Shown here one piece after another: positions 17,010 to 25,552 of a stretch of 64,000 nt of DNA (position 1 is the stretch's first letter; every line of letters begins with the position of its first letter). The DNA is from Ralstonia insidiosa (GTDB lineage: Bacteria > Pseudomonadota > Gammaproteobacteria > Burkholderiales > Burkholderiaceae): NCBI RefSeq assembly GCF_008801405.1, contig NZ_VZPV01000003.1, positions 124,001-188,000 of the forward strand, read 5' to 3'. A model generated the notes under the pieces. It saw nothing but the letters and a program-made list of their open reading frames with translations, was not told the origin of the DNA and ran no database searches. The position numbers and the translations under genes are program-made.

Positions 17010-18554
17010 ATGATCGTCGTCGATTGGCTACACAAGAACGCCCAGCACACGCCCGACAAGGTGGCGTTGGTGGACGTCGACGCCGGCCGCCGCGTGACCT
17101 ATCGACAGTTCGACGAACGGGCGAGCCGGTTTGCCGAGGTGCTGATACAACAGCTGAAGCTGGCGCCCGGAGCGCGGGTGGCCGTGCTGGCACACAACAG
17201 CGCCGCGTATTTCGAGATGCTGTACGGCTGTGCTAAAGCCGGCATGGTGATGGTGTGCCTGAACTGGCGCCTGCCGGTGCCGGAGCTGCTGCCGATCCTG
17301 CAGGACTGCACGCCGGACGTGCTTGTAGCAGGCGACGGTTTCGTCGACGTGGCCGCAGACTTGCAGCGCGCGCTGCCCGTGCGTGTGCTGTATCTCACAG
17401 ATGGGCAGCCCATCGACGTCCCGAGGGGTTGGATCGAATTCGAGACTGCGCTGGCCGGTGCATCTGGCAACGTCATCGACATGCCATGCCGCGACGAGCA
17501 CGACGTCTGGCACCTGCTCTATACCTCCGGCACGACCGGCCGCCCCAAGGGTGTGATCCAGACCTACGGCATGGTGTTCTTCAACGCCGTCAATGCCATG
17601 CTCGCCAACAAGATCACGCGCGATGACGTGTTCCTCAACGTGCTGCCGTTTTTTCATACGGGCGGGCTGAACCTGTACGCCAATCCCGTGCTGCACGCGG
17701 GCGGCACGGTGCACATCCTGCGGCAATTCGATGCGCAGGTGACGCTCGACAAGCTCGACCGCCGCTCGGGCGAGGGCATTACGATGTTCTTCGCCGTGCC
17801 GTCGGTGTACTTGTTCCTGAGCCAGCATCCCGGTTTTGCGGGGGCGGATTTTTCAACCGTCCGCAGTATGGCTGCCGGTGGCTCGCCGGTGCCGCAACCG
17901 CTGCTGCGGGCGTACCTGGATAAGGGCGTGACCATCTGCTTCGGCTTTGGCATGACAGAAACCGGCCCCACCGTGTTCGTTTGCGATGAAGCCACGGCGC
18001 GCCGCAAGATCGGCACCATCGGCAAGCCGGTCGGCTCGATGCTTACGCGTGTGGTCGACCCATTGGGCCATGACGTTGCCCCCGGTGAGCGAGGCGAGTT
18101 GCTGATCAAGGGCCCAGGCATCACCCCCGGCTACTGGAACATGCCCGAGGCCACCGCCGCAGCCATCCGGGATGGCTGGCTGTACTCCGGCGACATCGCC
18201 TACACCGACAGCGATGGCGATTACTACATCGTCGATCGCGCGAAGGACATGTTCATCTCTGGCGGCGAAAACGTGTACCCCGCCGAAGTGGAGAACGTGC
18301 TGTTCCAGCTTCCTGCGATTGCCGAGGCCGCAGTCATTGGCGCGCCGGACACGCGTTGGGGCGAGGTCGGGGTGGCGATGGTGGTGGTACGCGCCGGCGC
18401 CGCGCTCGATGCAGACAGCGTCATCACCCACTGCAAGACGCAGCTGGCTGGCTACAAGGTCCCGCACCACGTGCGCTTTATCGACGCGCTGCCACGCACG
18501 CCGTCCGGCAAGGTGGAAAAGCACAAGCTGCGTGCGCAGTTCGCGGCGCACTGA
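17010..18554 (+). CDS. AMP-dependent acyl-CoA ligase
   Basis: A 514-residue acyl-adenylate-forming ligase. The start at 17010 follows the importer by 13 bp; a longer frame overlapping the permease has no family residues. The P-loop LLYTSGTTGRPKGV is near residue 170, and GFGMTETGP and GWLYSGDIAYTDSDGDYYIV follow. The hinge RAKDMFISGGENVYPAEVE and the catalytic Lys of TPSGKVEKHKLR complete it. It activates an imported carboxylic acid to its CoA thioester using ATP. From context the acid is probably 3-hydroxybutyrate or a related short hydroxy-acid. Confidence 0.88.
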   Translation: MIVVDWLHKNAQHTPDKVALVDVDAGRRVTYRQFDERASRFAEVLIQQLKLAPGARVAVLAHNSAAYFEMLYGCAKAGMVMVCLNWRLPVPELLPILQDCTPDVLVAGDGFVDVAADLQRALPVRVLYLTDGQPIDVPRGWIEFETALAGASGNVIDMPCRDEHDVWHLLYTSGTTGRPKGVIQTYGMVFFNAVNAMLANKITRDDVFLNVLPFFHTGGLNLYANPVLHAGGTVHILRQFDAQVTLDKLDRRSGEGITMFFAVPSVYLFLSQHPGFAGADFSTVRSMAAGGSPVPQPLLRAYLDKGVTICFGFGMTETGPTVFVCDEATARRKIGTIGKPVGSMLTRVVDPLGHDVAPGERGELLIKGPGITPGYWNMPEATAAAIRDGWLYSGDIAYTDSDGDYYIVDRAKDMFISGGENVYPAEVENVLFQLPAIAEAAVIGAPDTRWGEVGVAMVVVRAGAALDADSVITHCKTQLAGYKVPHHVRFIDALPRTPSGKVEKHKLRAQFAAH

Positions 18555-18589
18555 GGCTGCGAGCCTTCAACGTATCCGGAGCGTCATCC

Positions 18590-19498
18590 ATGCCACCCTC
18601 CAGTGTGCGCGTGCTCACGCAGTTGGACTTCAACCGCTTTGCCGCGCTCTCGCACGACGACAATCCGATCCATTGCGATCCCGCGTTCGCCAAGACCACC
18701 CACTTTGGCGCGACCGTTGCGCACGGCATGTTCCTGTTCTCGCTGTTGAGTGCACAGATCACGCGCAGCTTTGCGCAGCCCGTGTTGCCAATCACGCAGA
18801 CGTTGATGTTTCCGCGCCCCACGTTTGTCGCCGACGGCGTGGTGGCAGCACTGGCGCTGCAGCCCTCGCCGGGCCCGGGAGCCGTCGCACTCGAGACCCA
18901 AGTCCGCTGCCTGCAGTGCACCGGTGATGCGCTGAGCGACCCCGCTGTGCAGGTCACGGCGCACGGCCAGGCACACGTGCTGCTCGACGCAACCGCCGCT
19001 GGGTTGGCGGATTCGCGCGCTTCGATGTTTGCCGCAGATGCCGTGCAGCCTCCGGGCGATGCTGCGCTGTACCGCTTACGCGTGGGTCAGTCCGCGCGGA
19101 CAACCCGCGCTTTTACGACGCCAGACATTGACGAATACGCCGCGCTGTCGGGTGACGGCAATCCGTTCTTTACCGACACCGCATTTGCACGCTCGCGTGG
19201 CTTCGACGGCACGCTCGTGCCGCTGCCACTGCTGGGCGGCATGTTTTCCGACTTGCTTGGCACGCGCTTGCCCGGGCGCGGGACCGGCTGGATGAAGCAG
19301 GCGCTGCGCCTGTGTTCTGCCGCGCGTGTGGGCGAGCCGCTCACCGCGTCGGTGCACATCGTGCGGCTGCGTGCCGACAAGGAACTGGTCAATCTTGCTG
19401 CCGACGTGCACGGCGCCGACGGCCGGATCGTGGTGCAAGGCGAGGCGCTGGTGCTGGTGCGCAACCTCGAAGACAAGCGTACCGAAATCGCCGCATAG
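18590..19498 (+). CDS. Tandem MaoC-like hot-dog protein ((R)-enoyl-CoA hydratase-like)
   Basis: A 302-residue protein made of two hot-dog domains. The first keeps the (R)-specific hydratase active site: Asp23 and His28 in SHDDNPIHCDP, then VAHGMF at 43-48. The second (about residues 170-290) has the matching SGDGNPFFTD but Phe194 in place of the His, so it looks inactive and structural. Such enzymes interconvert (R)-3-hydroxyacyl-CoA and trans-enoyl-CoA. Behind a CoA ligase, it could turn (R)-3-hydroxybutyryl-CoA into crotonyl-CoA. The ATG at 18590 fits the domain boundary. Confidence 0.75.
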   Translation: MPPSSVRVLTQLDFNRFAALSHDDNPIHCDPAFAKTTHFGATVAHGMFLFSLLSAQITRSFAQPVLPITQTLMFPRPTFVADGVVAALALQPSPGPGAVALETQVRCLQCTGDALSDPAVQVTAHGQAHVLLDATAAGLADSRASMFAADAVQPPGDAALYRLRVGQSARTTRAFTTPDIDEYAALSGDGNPFFTDTAFARSRGFDGTLVPLPLLGGMFSDLLGTRLPGRGTGWMKQALRLCSAARVGEPLTASVHIVRLRADKELVNLAADVHGADGRIVVQGEALVLVRNLEDKRTEIAA

Positions 19499-19563
19499 CT
19501 CGACGTGAGCAGTCTCGTTGCAGAAGGATGCTTCAAGCGAAACATCAACAACAGGGAGGCACA

Positions 19564-21732
19564 ATGAAGACGATGCAAGGGAAGGGCAGTGGCCGCCGAT
19601 TGCGCGGCGCACTGCTGGTGACGATGGCCGCATCCGGAGCGATTGGTCTGGCAGGTTGCGGCGGTAGCAACGACAACACCACCACCACGACGCCGACCAA
19701 CGTGAAGCCGTCGTTTGTCGGCACTGTAACGGTCACGCATTTCGACGGTGTGAGCGACGATCTGCTGACGGCCGGGTTGGGTGCGGCCGGGTTGGCATCG
19801 GCCACGGCCCCCACCGTGGCCAACGCCACCGCGCCGACGGCAGCCGAGCTGCGCCGCCTGGCTATCTACAACAACTACCGAGCGCTGGTCGATACCAACG
19901 CCAAGGGCGGTTACGGCACGCTCTACGGCCCGAACGTTGATGCCAGCGGCAACGTCACCTCGGGCAGCGGCATGGTGCCGGGCGTGGAATACGTCGCCTA
20001 TTCCGACGACGGCTCCGGCCAGCAGAACGTGGTGTTGCTGGTGCAGATTCCGGACGCTTTCGACGCAGCCAACCCGTGCATCATCACCGCCACGTCGTCG
20101 GGCTCGCGTGGCATTTACGGCGCGATCTCCACCGGCGAATGGGGCCTCAAGCGCAAATGCGCCGTCGCCTATACCGACAAGGGAACCGGTGCCGGCCCGC
20201 ACGACCTGGCGACCGATACCGTGCCGCTGCAGGACGGCACGCGCACCACGCGCGCGGCTGCTGGCAGCAAGGCGCAATTCGCCGCGCCGCTGACCGACAC
20301 CCAGCTTGCCGCGTTCAACCTTGCGACGCCAAACCGGCTGGCATTCAAGCATGCACATTCACAGCGCAACCCTGAGAAGGATTGGGGCCGCTTCACGCTG
20401 CAAGCCGTGCAGTTTGCGTTCTGGGCGATCAATGACAAGCTCAGCGGCGGCAGCGCGCCTAATGGCAGCGCGCTGGCGGTGCGCCCCGACAACACCATCG
20501 TCATTGCCTCCAGCGTGTCCAATGGCGGTGGCGCGGCCATTGCGGCAGCCGAGCAGGACACCACGCACCTGATCGACGGCGTGGCCGTGGGCGAGCCTGG
20601 GCTGAACCTGCCGGCATCGGCCAACGTACAGGTGCAACGTGGTGGCGTGACGCTGCCCGTCACTGGCAAGCCGCTGTTCGACTACGTGAGCTATGCCAAC
20701 GCGTTCCGTCTGTGCGCCGCGTTGTCGTCCAGCGTGTCGGGCGCACCCACGCAGTCGTTCTTTGCGGGCAATATTGGCTGGCCGGCCAGCGTGCAAGCCA
20801 ACCGCTGTGCAGCACTGCACGCCAATGGCCTGCTGTCGTCCACCACCACCGCCGCGCAAGCAGACGAAGCGTTGCAGAAGATGCGCACCTACGGTTGGGA
20901 ACCCGAATCGGATCTCGTGCACGCTTCGATGGCGTATTTCGAGATTGATCCGTCGGTCGCGACCACCTTCGGCAACGCGTTGGCGCGCGCCAGCGTGCTC
21001 GATAACCTGTGCAACTTCAGTTTTGCCGCGGTGGATACCTCGTTTCACCCGACTACGGTCAACGCCACGGCTCTTGCGCAACTTGCTTCCACCGGCAACG
21101 GCATTCCGCCCACCACCGGTGTCCAGTTGATCAACAACCTTGCACAGGGCGGTGCCACGCAGAGCAAACAATCAGTCGATTCCTCAGGTACGCAGGCGGC
21201 CAACCTGGACGGCGCGCTGTGCTTGCGCAAGCTGTTGACCGGTGCAGATGCTGCTTCGCAAGCGCTGCAGCTTGGCATTTCGCAGACATTGCGTACCGGC
21301 AACCTGGGCGGCAGGCCAGCCCTGATCGTGCAGGGCCGCAACGACGCGCTGCTACCGGTCAATCACGGCGCGCGGCCTTACCTCGGCCTCAATGCGCAGG
21401 TTGATACGAGCAGCAAGCTGTCGTATATCGAGGTGACCAACGCGCAGCACTTCGATGGCTTTATCGACCTCGTGCCCGGTTACGACACCCTGTTCGTGCC
21501 GCTGGTGCTGTATGAGCAGCGCGCGCTGGATGCGGTGTACGCCAACCTGAAGAACGGCACGCCGCTGCCGCCCTCGCAGGTGGTGCGTACGACGCCGCGT
21601 GGAGGTACGGCGGGCTCGGCACCGGCCATTGCGGCCACCAATGTGCCGAACTTCACGAATACGCCCGCAGTAGCCGACCGTATCTCAGTCAGTGTCTCGG
21701 GTGGGGTAGCAACTGTGTCTGTGCCCAACTGA
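19564..21732 (+). CDS. D-(-)-3-hydroxybutyrate oligomer hydrolase
   Basis: A 722-residue exported esterase matching the HB-oligomer hydrolase family of Ralstonia in length and in conserved blocks (GVEYVAYSDDGSGQQNVVLL, then SSVSNGGGAAIAAAE with Ser319 as likely nucleophile). The signal peptide ends in a lipobox, LAGC, with Cys32 as lipidation site, followed by a flexible Asn/Thr tract. It may therefore be anchored to the outer membrane. GGGAGG precedes the ATG at 19564. It splits the dimers and trimers released by PHB depolymerase into monomers for uptake. Confidence 0.88.
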   Translation: MKTMQGKGSGRRLRGALLVTMAASGAIGLAGCGGSNDNTTTTTPTNVKPSFVGTVTVTHFDGVSDDLLTAGLGAAGLASATAPTVANATAPTAAELRRLAIYNNYRALVDTNAKGGYGTLYGPNVDASGNVTSGSGMVPGVEYVAYSDDGSGQQNVVLLVQIPDAFDAANPCIITATSSGSRGIYGAISTGEWGLKRKCAVAYTDKGTGAGPHDLATDTVPLQDGTRTTRAAAGSKAQFAAPLTDTQLAAFNLATPNRLAFKHAHSQRNPEKDWGRFTLQAVQFAFWAINDKLSGGSAPNGSALAVRPDNTIVIASSVSNGGGAAIAAAEQDTTHLIDGVAVGEPGLNLPASANVQVQRGGVTLPVTGKPLFDYVSYANAFRLCAALSSSVSGAPTQSFFAGNIGWPASVQANRCAALHANGLLSSTTTAAQADEALQKMRTYGWEPESDLVHASMAYFEIDPSVATTFGNALARASVLDNLCNFSFAAVDTSFHPTTVNATALAQLASTGNGIPPTTGVQLINNLAQGGATQSKQSVDSSGTQAANLDGALCLRKLLTGADAASQALQLGISQTLRTGNLGGRPALIVQGRNDALLPVNHGARPYLGLNAQVDTSSKLSYIEVTNAQHFDGFIDLVPGYDTLFVPLVLYEQRALDAVYANLKNGTPLPPSQVVRTTPRGGTAGSAPAIAATNVPNFTNTPAVADRISVSVSGGVATVSVPN

Positions 21733-21745
21733 GCCCGATCCGACG

Positions 21746-21774
21746 CAGGGCGCTCCATTGCGGAGGCCGCCCTG
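21746..21774 (+). terminator. Hairpin after the oligomer hydrolase gene
   Basis: CAGGGCG (21746-21752) pairs with CGCCCTG (21768-21774), with an inner CTCC/GGAG stem and a two-base bulge. It lies 14 bp after the stop codon. There is no T-tract, so termination strength is uncertain. Confidence 0.45.
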
Positions 21775-21868
21775 ATGCTGCCCTGAGCGCTGGATACACC
21801 TGCGCTTAGGGCACTTCCCCACCGATTTTTCAACTCTGATCCATGCGGTATCCCGCACGCTCATATGC

Positions 21869-21890
21869 TGAAACATGAATCATGTGTCAT
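21869..21890. promoter_or_regulatory. Predicted TetR operator before the PHB depolymerase gene
   Basis: The 14 bases TGAAACATGAATCA at 21869-21882 are identical to 11351-11364 in the tetR control region. Here they form a compact perfect palindrome, ACATGA-A-TCATGT (21873-21885). The surrounding 60 bp are AT-rich. This is the main evidence that the depolymerase gene belongs to the same regulon as the importer. Confidence 0.6.
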
Positions 21891-21997
21891 ATCAAAAGCG
21901 TGCTACCGCGACGCGATTGAGTGGTACCCCGCCGCACGTCGGTTGTCGTTGCAGTGAAGGCAGCAAAGCAATCCCACCTCAATAGGAGAGAGACACC

Positions 21998-23476
21998 ATG
22001 AAACACCCATACGGATATCGATGGCATTGGCTTTACGCGCTGGTCGTCACATTGATGACCGCGCTGGCAACGTTCTCGGCCCATGCGGCGGTCACCGCCG
22101 GGCCCGGCGCGTGGAGCAGCCAGCAAACCTGGGCTGCAGACACGGTCAACGGCGGCAACCTGACCGGCTATTTCTATTGGCCCGCCAGCCAGCCGACCAC
22201 ACCCAACGGCAAACGCGCCTTGGTGCTGGTGCTGCATGGTTGCCTGCAAACGGCGTCCGGTGACGTGATCGACAACGCCAACGGTGCCGGCTTCAACTGG
22301 AAGACCATTGCCGAGCAATATGGCGCAGTCGTCCTGGCGCCCAATGCGACCGGCAACGTCTACAGCAACCACTGCTGGGACTACGCCAACACGTCGCCCA
22401 GCCGCACGAGCGGGCATGTGGGCGTGCTGCTCGACTTGGTCAACCGCTTCGTCACCAACTCGCAATACGCGATCGACCCGAACCAGGTGTACGTGGCCGG
22501 CCTGTCCTCCGGCGGTGGCATGACCATGGTGCTGGGCTGTATCGCGCCGGACATCTTTGCGGGCATCGGCATCAACGCTGGCCCGCCGCCGGGCACTACC
22601 ACGTCGCAGATCGGTGTCGTACCGTCCGGCTATACCGCGACCACGGCGGCCAACAACTGCAAGGCATGGGCGGGCTCGAACGCGAGCAGCTTCAATACGC
22701 AGATCGCCGGCGCCGTGTGGGGGACGTCGGACTACACCGTGGCGCAGGCGTACGGCCCGATGGACACCGCAGCATTCCGTCAGATCTACGGCGGCACCTT
22801 CACGCAGGGCGCACAGGTGTCGATCTCGGGTGGTGGCACCAACACGCCTTACACCGATAGCAACGGCAAGCTTCGCACGCATGAGATTTCGGTCTCCGGC
22901 ATGGCGCACGCCTGGCCGGCTGGTACCGGTGGCGACAACACCAACTACGTTGATGCCACGCATATCAACTACCCGGCGTTTGTCATGGACTACTGGGTGA
23001 AGAACAACCTGCGTGCGGGCAGTGGGCCGGTGCAGTCGGGCGGCACGCCCACCGGGCTGACGGTGACGGGCACCACCACCACGAGCGTTTCACTGTCGTG
23101 GAATGCGGTAACCAACGCGACCAGCTACAACGTCTACCGCAACGGCAGCAAGGTTGGGTCATCCACATCCACGACCTATACCGACACCGGCCTGATTGCT
23201 GGTACCACCTACAGCTACACCGTAACCGAGATCGACCCGACGGCAGGTGAAAGCGCGCAGTCGTCCGCGGTGTCAGCCAAGACGCAATCGAGCTTTGCCT
23301 GCACGGCCACCACGGCCAGCAATTACGCACACGTGCAGGCTGGTCGAGCGCACGACAGCGGCGGCATCGCCTATGCCAACGGCTCCAACCAAAGCATGGG
23401 TCTGGACAACGTGTTCTATACGAACACACTTGCGCAGACAGCAGCCGGCTACTACGTCATCGGCAACTGCCCGTAA
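21998..23476 (+). CDS. phaZ: Extracellular PHB depolymerase
   Basis: A 492-residue secreted enzyme, close to the length of the Ralstonia pickettii type. The signal peptide ends at about AHA (residue 31). The catalytic domain holds the oxyanion His in LVLHGCLQ and the lipase box GLSSG with Ser170. The later SGMAHAWPAGTGGDN supplies the catalytic His. A fibronectin type III linker (about 350-430, GLTVTGTTTTSVSLSWNAVT) and a C-terminal substrate-binding domain (from SFACTATTASNYAHVQAGRA) follow. It attacks extracellular poly-3-hydroxybutyrate granules. GGAGAGAG precedes the ATG. Confidence 0.93.
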   Translation: MKHPYGYRWHWLYALVVTLMTALATFSAHAAVTAGPGAWSSQQTWAADTVNGGNLTGYFYWPASQPTTPNGKRALVLVLHGCLQTASGDVIDNANGAGFNWKTIAEQYGAVVLAPNATGNVYSNHCWDYANTSPSRTSGHVGVLLDLVNRFVTNSQYAIDPNQVYVAGLSSGGGMTMVLGCIAPDIFAGIGINAGPPPGTTTSQIGVVPSGYTATTAANNCKAWAGSNASSFNTQIAGAVWGTSDYTVAQAYGPMDTAAFRQIYGGTFTQGAQVSISGGGTNTPYTDSNGKLRTHEISVSGMAHAWPAGTGGDNTNYVDATHINYPAFVMDYWVKNNLRAGSGPVQSGGTPTGLTVTGTTTTSVSLSWNAVTNATSYNVYRNGSKVGSSTSTTYTDTGLIAGTTYSYTVTEIDPTAGESAQSSAVSAKTQSSFACTATTASNYAHVQAGRAHDSGGIAYANGSNQSMGLDNVFYTNTLAQTAAGYYVIGNCP

Positions 23477-23598
23477 GCCAGCGCCGATGTGGCCGCCGCG
23501 GCCCCACTAGGCAGACCGGTCCCAAGTGTGTTCAGCCATGGCTGAATGGAATTGGGGCCGGCGCCATTCCACGCTTAAGTTGGACCGTACAGACGCCG

Positions 23599-23685
23599 AT
23601 GCCAGCCTTCGACTATCAGACCCTCTTCCGGCGCGCCCCGGTGGGCATGGTGATGTCCCGGGAGCGCGCATCGCACCGATCATGA
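23599..23685 (+). pseudogene. Remnant of a PAS-domain regulator (N-terminal scrap)
   Basis: A 28-codon frame reads MPAFDYQTLFRRAPVGMVMS and then loses frame. The phrase F-YQ-LF--APVGMV-SR is typical of the first helix and strand of PAS sensor domains at the start of regulatory proteins. After RER the frame breaks, and a different frame continues briefly (IAPIMNARG). Nothing further of the protein is visible. It lies in the 308-bp stretch between the PHB depolymerase and MFS genes, which otherwise holds only the palindrome at 23743. I read it as the 5' end of a deleted gene. Confidence 0.4.
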
Positions 23686-23736
23686 ACGCACGGGGCAACC
23701 GGCAGCACACTCCACGAGATTCCGCTACACTAATAA

Positions 23737-23763
23737 TTGACGCATCAATCATTGATGTATCAT
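23737..23763 (+). promoter_or_regulatory. MFS promoter region with palindromic operator
   Basis: CATCAAT-C-ATTGATG is a perfect 15-bp palindrome at 23743-23757. Its arms extend to TGA and TCA with two mismatches. It lies between TTGACG (23737-23742) and TATCAT (23758-23763), a promoter-like pair with a short 15-bp spacer. The downstream MarR gene (25553) is the likely source of the binding protein. Confidence 0.55.
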
Positions 23764-23784
23764 TTGTCTTGTCCATCTTCCATC

Positions 23785-25377
23785 ATGGCCGTCCACACCG
23801 CGCTACCGCACTCCCATACCCAAGTCTTGCCGTTCAAGGAATCGCTGCTGGCGATGATCGGCATCTGCTTCGTCGTCGTGCTGGTAGCGCTGGATCAGAC
23901 TGTGGTCGGTACCGCACTTCCGACAGTGGTGGCAGAGCTCAAGGGCTTTGAGCTGTATGCGTGGGTGGCAACGTCGTATCTGTTGACCTCCGTGGTGACG
24001 GTGCCGATCTTCGGCCGACTTGGAGACTTCTACGGTCGCAAGCCGTTTGTGATTGCGTCCATCGTGGTGTTCACGCTGGCCTCCATCATGTGCGGCATGG
24101 CGGGCAGCATGAGCTTCCTGGTGTGGTCGCGTGCGCTGCAGGGCATTGGCGGCGGCATGCTGGTCGGCACGGCCTACGCATGCATTCCCGACTTGTTTCC
24201 CGATGCACGTGTACGTTTGCGCTGGCAGGTGATGCTGAGTGCCTCGTTCGGTATCGCCAACGCCATCGGCCCGACACTGGGCGGGTGGATGACGCAGGCG
24301 TTCGGTTGGCGCTCGGTGTTCTACGTGAACATTCCGTTTGGTGTGCTGAGCCTGTGGTTTGCGTGGCGCTTTCTGCCGCACCTGCGCCAGAACGTGCACA
24401 CGGGGCGCATTCGCTTGGACTGGCAGGGCGCGGCGCTGATTACCGCGGCGCTGGGGGCGCTGCAGTTCTTTGTCGAGCTGCTTCCGCGGCAAGGCCTATC
24501 GCTGCCATTGCTGGGCTGGCTGGTGCTGTCGGTGGCGGCGTTCGTGGGGCTGTGGTGGTGGGAGCAACGCGCCGAACAGCCGCTGCTGCCGTTCGACATG
24601 CTGCGCAACCCCGCTCTGGCCACGCTGTTCGTGCTGGCCATGCTGTCGGGCTTCTCCATGTTTGCGGTGCTGTTCTATGCACCGCTGCTGTTCCAGGGTG
24701 GTTTCGGCATGTCGCCGCAGGAGGCGGGGCTGGTCATCACACCGCTGGTGGTGTGCATCACGCTGGGCAGCATCATCAATGGGCGCATCGTTACGCGTAT
24801 TCCCAATCCGAATGCCATGCTGTATGCCGGGTTTGCGCTGTTCACGCTGGCGCTGGCGGGCATGGCGGTGTCGTCCAAGACAATGCCGCATGTGGTGCTG
24901 GCCGGGTTGATGTTGCTGGCAGGCCTGGGGCTTGGTTTCGTGCTGCCCAACCTGACCGTGTTTGCCCAGCAGACCGCTGGGCGGGCGCATCTGGGCATTG
25001 CCACGGCGCTGCTGCAGTCGCTGCGCATGGTGGGTGGCATGGTGGGCACGGCGCTGGTGGGTACGATGGTCAGCGAGCGCTATGCCTCCGGCGTAGGTGA
25101 CGCTTTGCGCGCAGACAACGCCACCCAATGGCTGCACAAGCTGGCTGACCCGGAAATCCTGATCGACCACGACGCACAAACTGCCTTGCTCACGCAGATG
25201 CACGCTGCGGGCCATGATGGCGCGGCACTGCTGGAAGCCGCACGGCATGTGCTGGTGGGCGCAATCCATATTGGCCTGATCGCCGCGACGGTGGTGGCGG
25301 CCATTGGCCTGTGGCGCGTACGCCGGGTGCCACCGGTGGTGCTGCATCACGTGGAACCCGTGCAACACACGGAATAA
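23785..25377 (+). CDS. DHA2-type MFS transporter
   Basis: A 530-residue permease with about 14 hydrophobic segments. Family signatures are ALDQTVVGTALPTVVAELKG in helix 1 and FGRLGDFYGRKPFVIAS in loop 2-3, followed by motif C (FGIANAIGPTLGGWMTQAFG). I chose 23785 because longer starts overlap the operator-promoter; no start has a good Shine-Dalgarno. A MarR gene follows, so this is probably a drug or aromatic-compound exporter under MarR repression through the 23743 palindrome. The stop codon abuts a long inverted-repeat element. Confidence 0.85.
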   Translation: MAVHTALPHSHTQVLPFKESLLAMIGICFVVVLVALDQTVVGTALPTVVAELKGFELYAWVATSYLLTSVVTVPIFGRLGDFYGRKPFVIASIVVFTLASIMCGMAGSMSFLVWSRALQGIGGGMLVGTAYACIPDLFPDARVRLRWQVMLSASFGIANAIGPTLGGWMTQAFGWRSVFYVNIPFGVLSLWFAWRFLPHLRQNVHTGRIRLDWQGAALITAALGALQFFVELLPRQGLSLPLLGWLVLSVAAFVGLWWWEQRAEQPLLPFDMLRNPALATLFVLAMLSGFSMFAVLFYAPLLFQGGFGMSPQEAGLVITPLVVCITLGSIINGRIVTRIPNPNAMLYAGFALFTLALAGMAVSSKTMPHVVLAGLMLLAGLGLGFVLPNLTVFAQQTAGRAHLGIATALLQSLRMVGGMVGTALVGTMVSERYASGVGDALRADNATQWLHKLADPEILIDHDAQTALLTQMHAAGHDGAALLEAARHVLVGAIHIGLIAATVVAAIGLWRVRRVPPVVLHHVEPVQHTE

Positions 25378-25482
25378 GAGCCGCTAACAAAACCGCCCTG
25401 GCGTCGTTGCGTCTCCTTGCCGTACTACTTGTACTGTCTGCGTCGGCACGCCTAGCCAGGACAGTTTTGTTAGCGGCTCTAA
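25375..25482. repeat. About 108-bp imperfect inverted-repeat element
   Basis: The outer arms AGAGCCGCTAACAAAAC (25377-25393) and its perfect complement (25464-25480) are followed inwards by three positions (one paired) and then CCTGGC (25397-25402) with GCCAGG (25455-25460). The centre contains GTAC (25422-25425) and GTAC (25431-25434), which can form a small inner stem. The element starts at the stop codon of the MFS gene. It looks like an interspersed hairpin of the REP/MITE kind and would also end transcription from the MFS gene. Confidence 0.75.
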
Positions 25483-25552
25483 GGCGTTTGTACGCAGCTT
25501 GTGCCACTTAGCGGTTACGATGCGCGCATTCCCGCAATTTCATGCCTGATCG

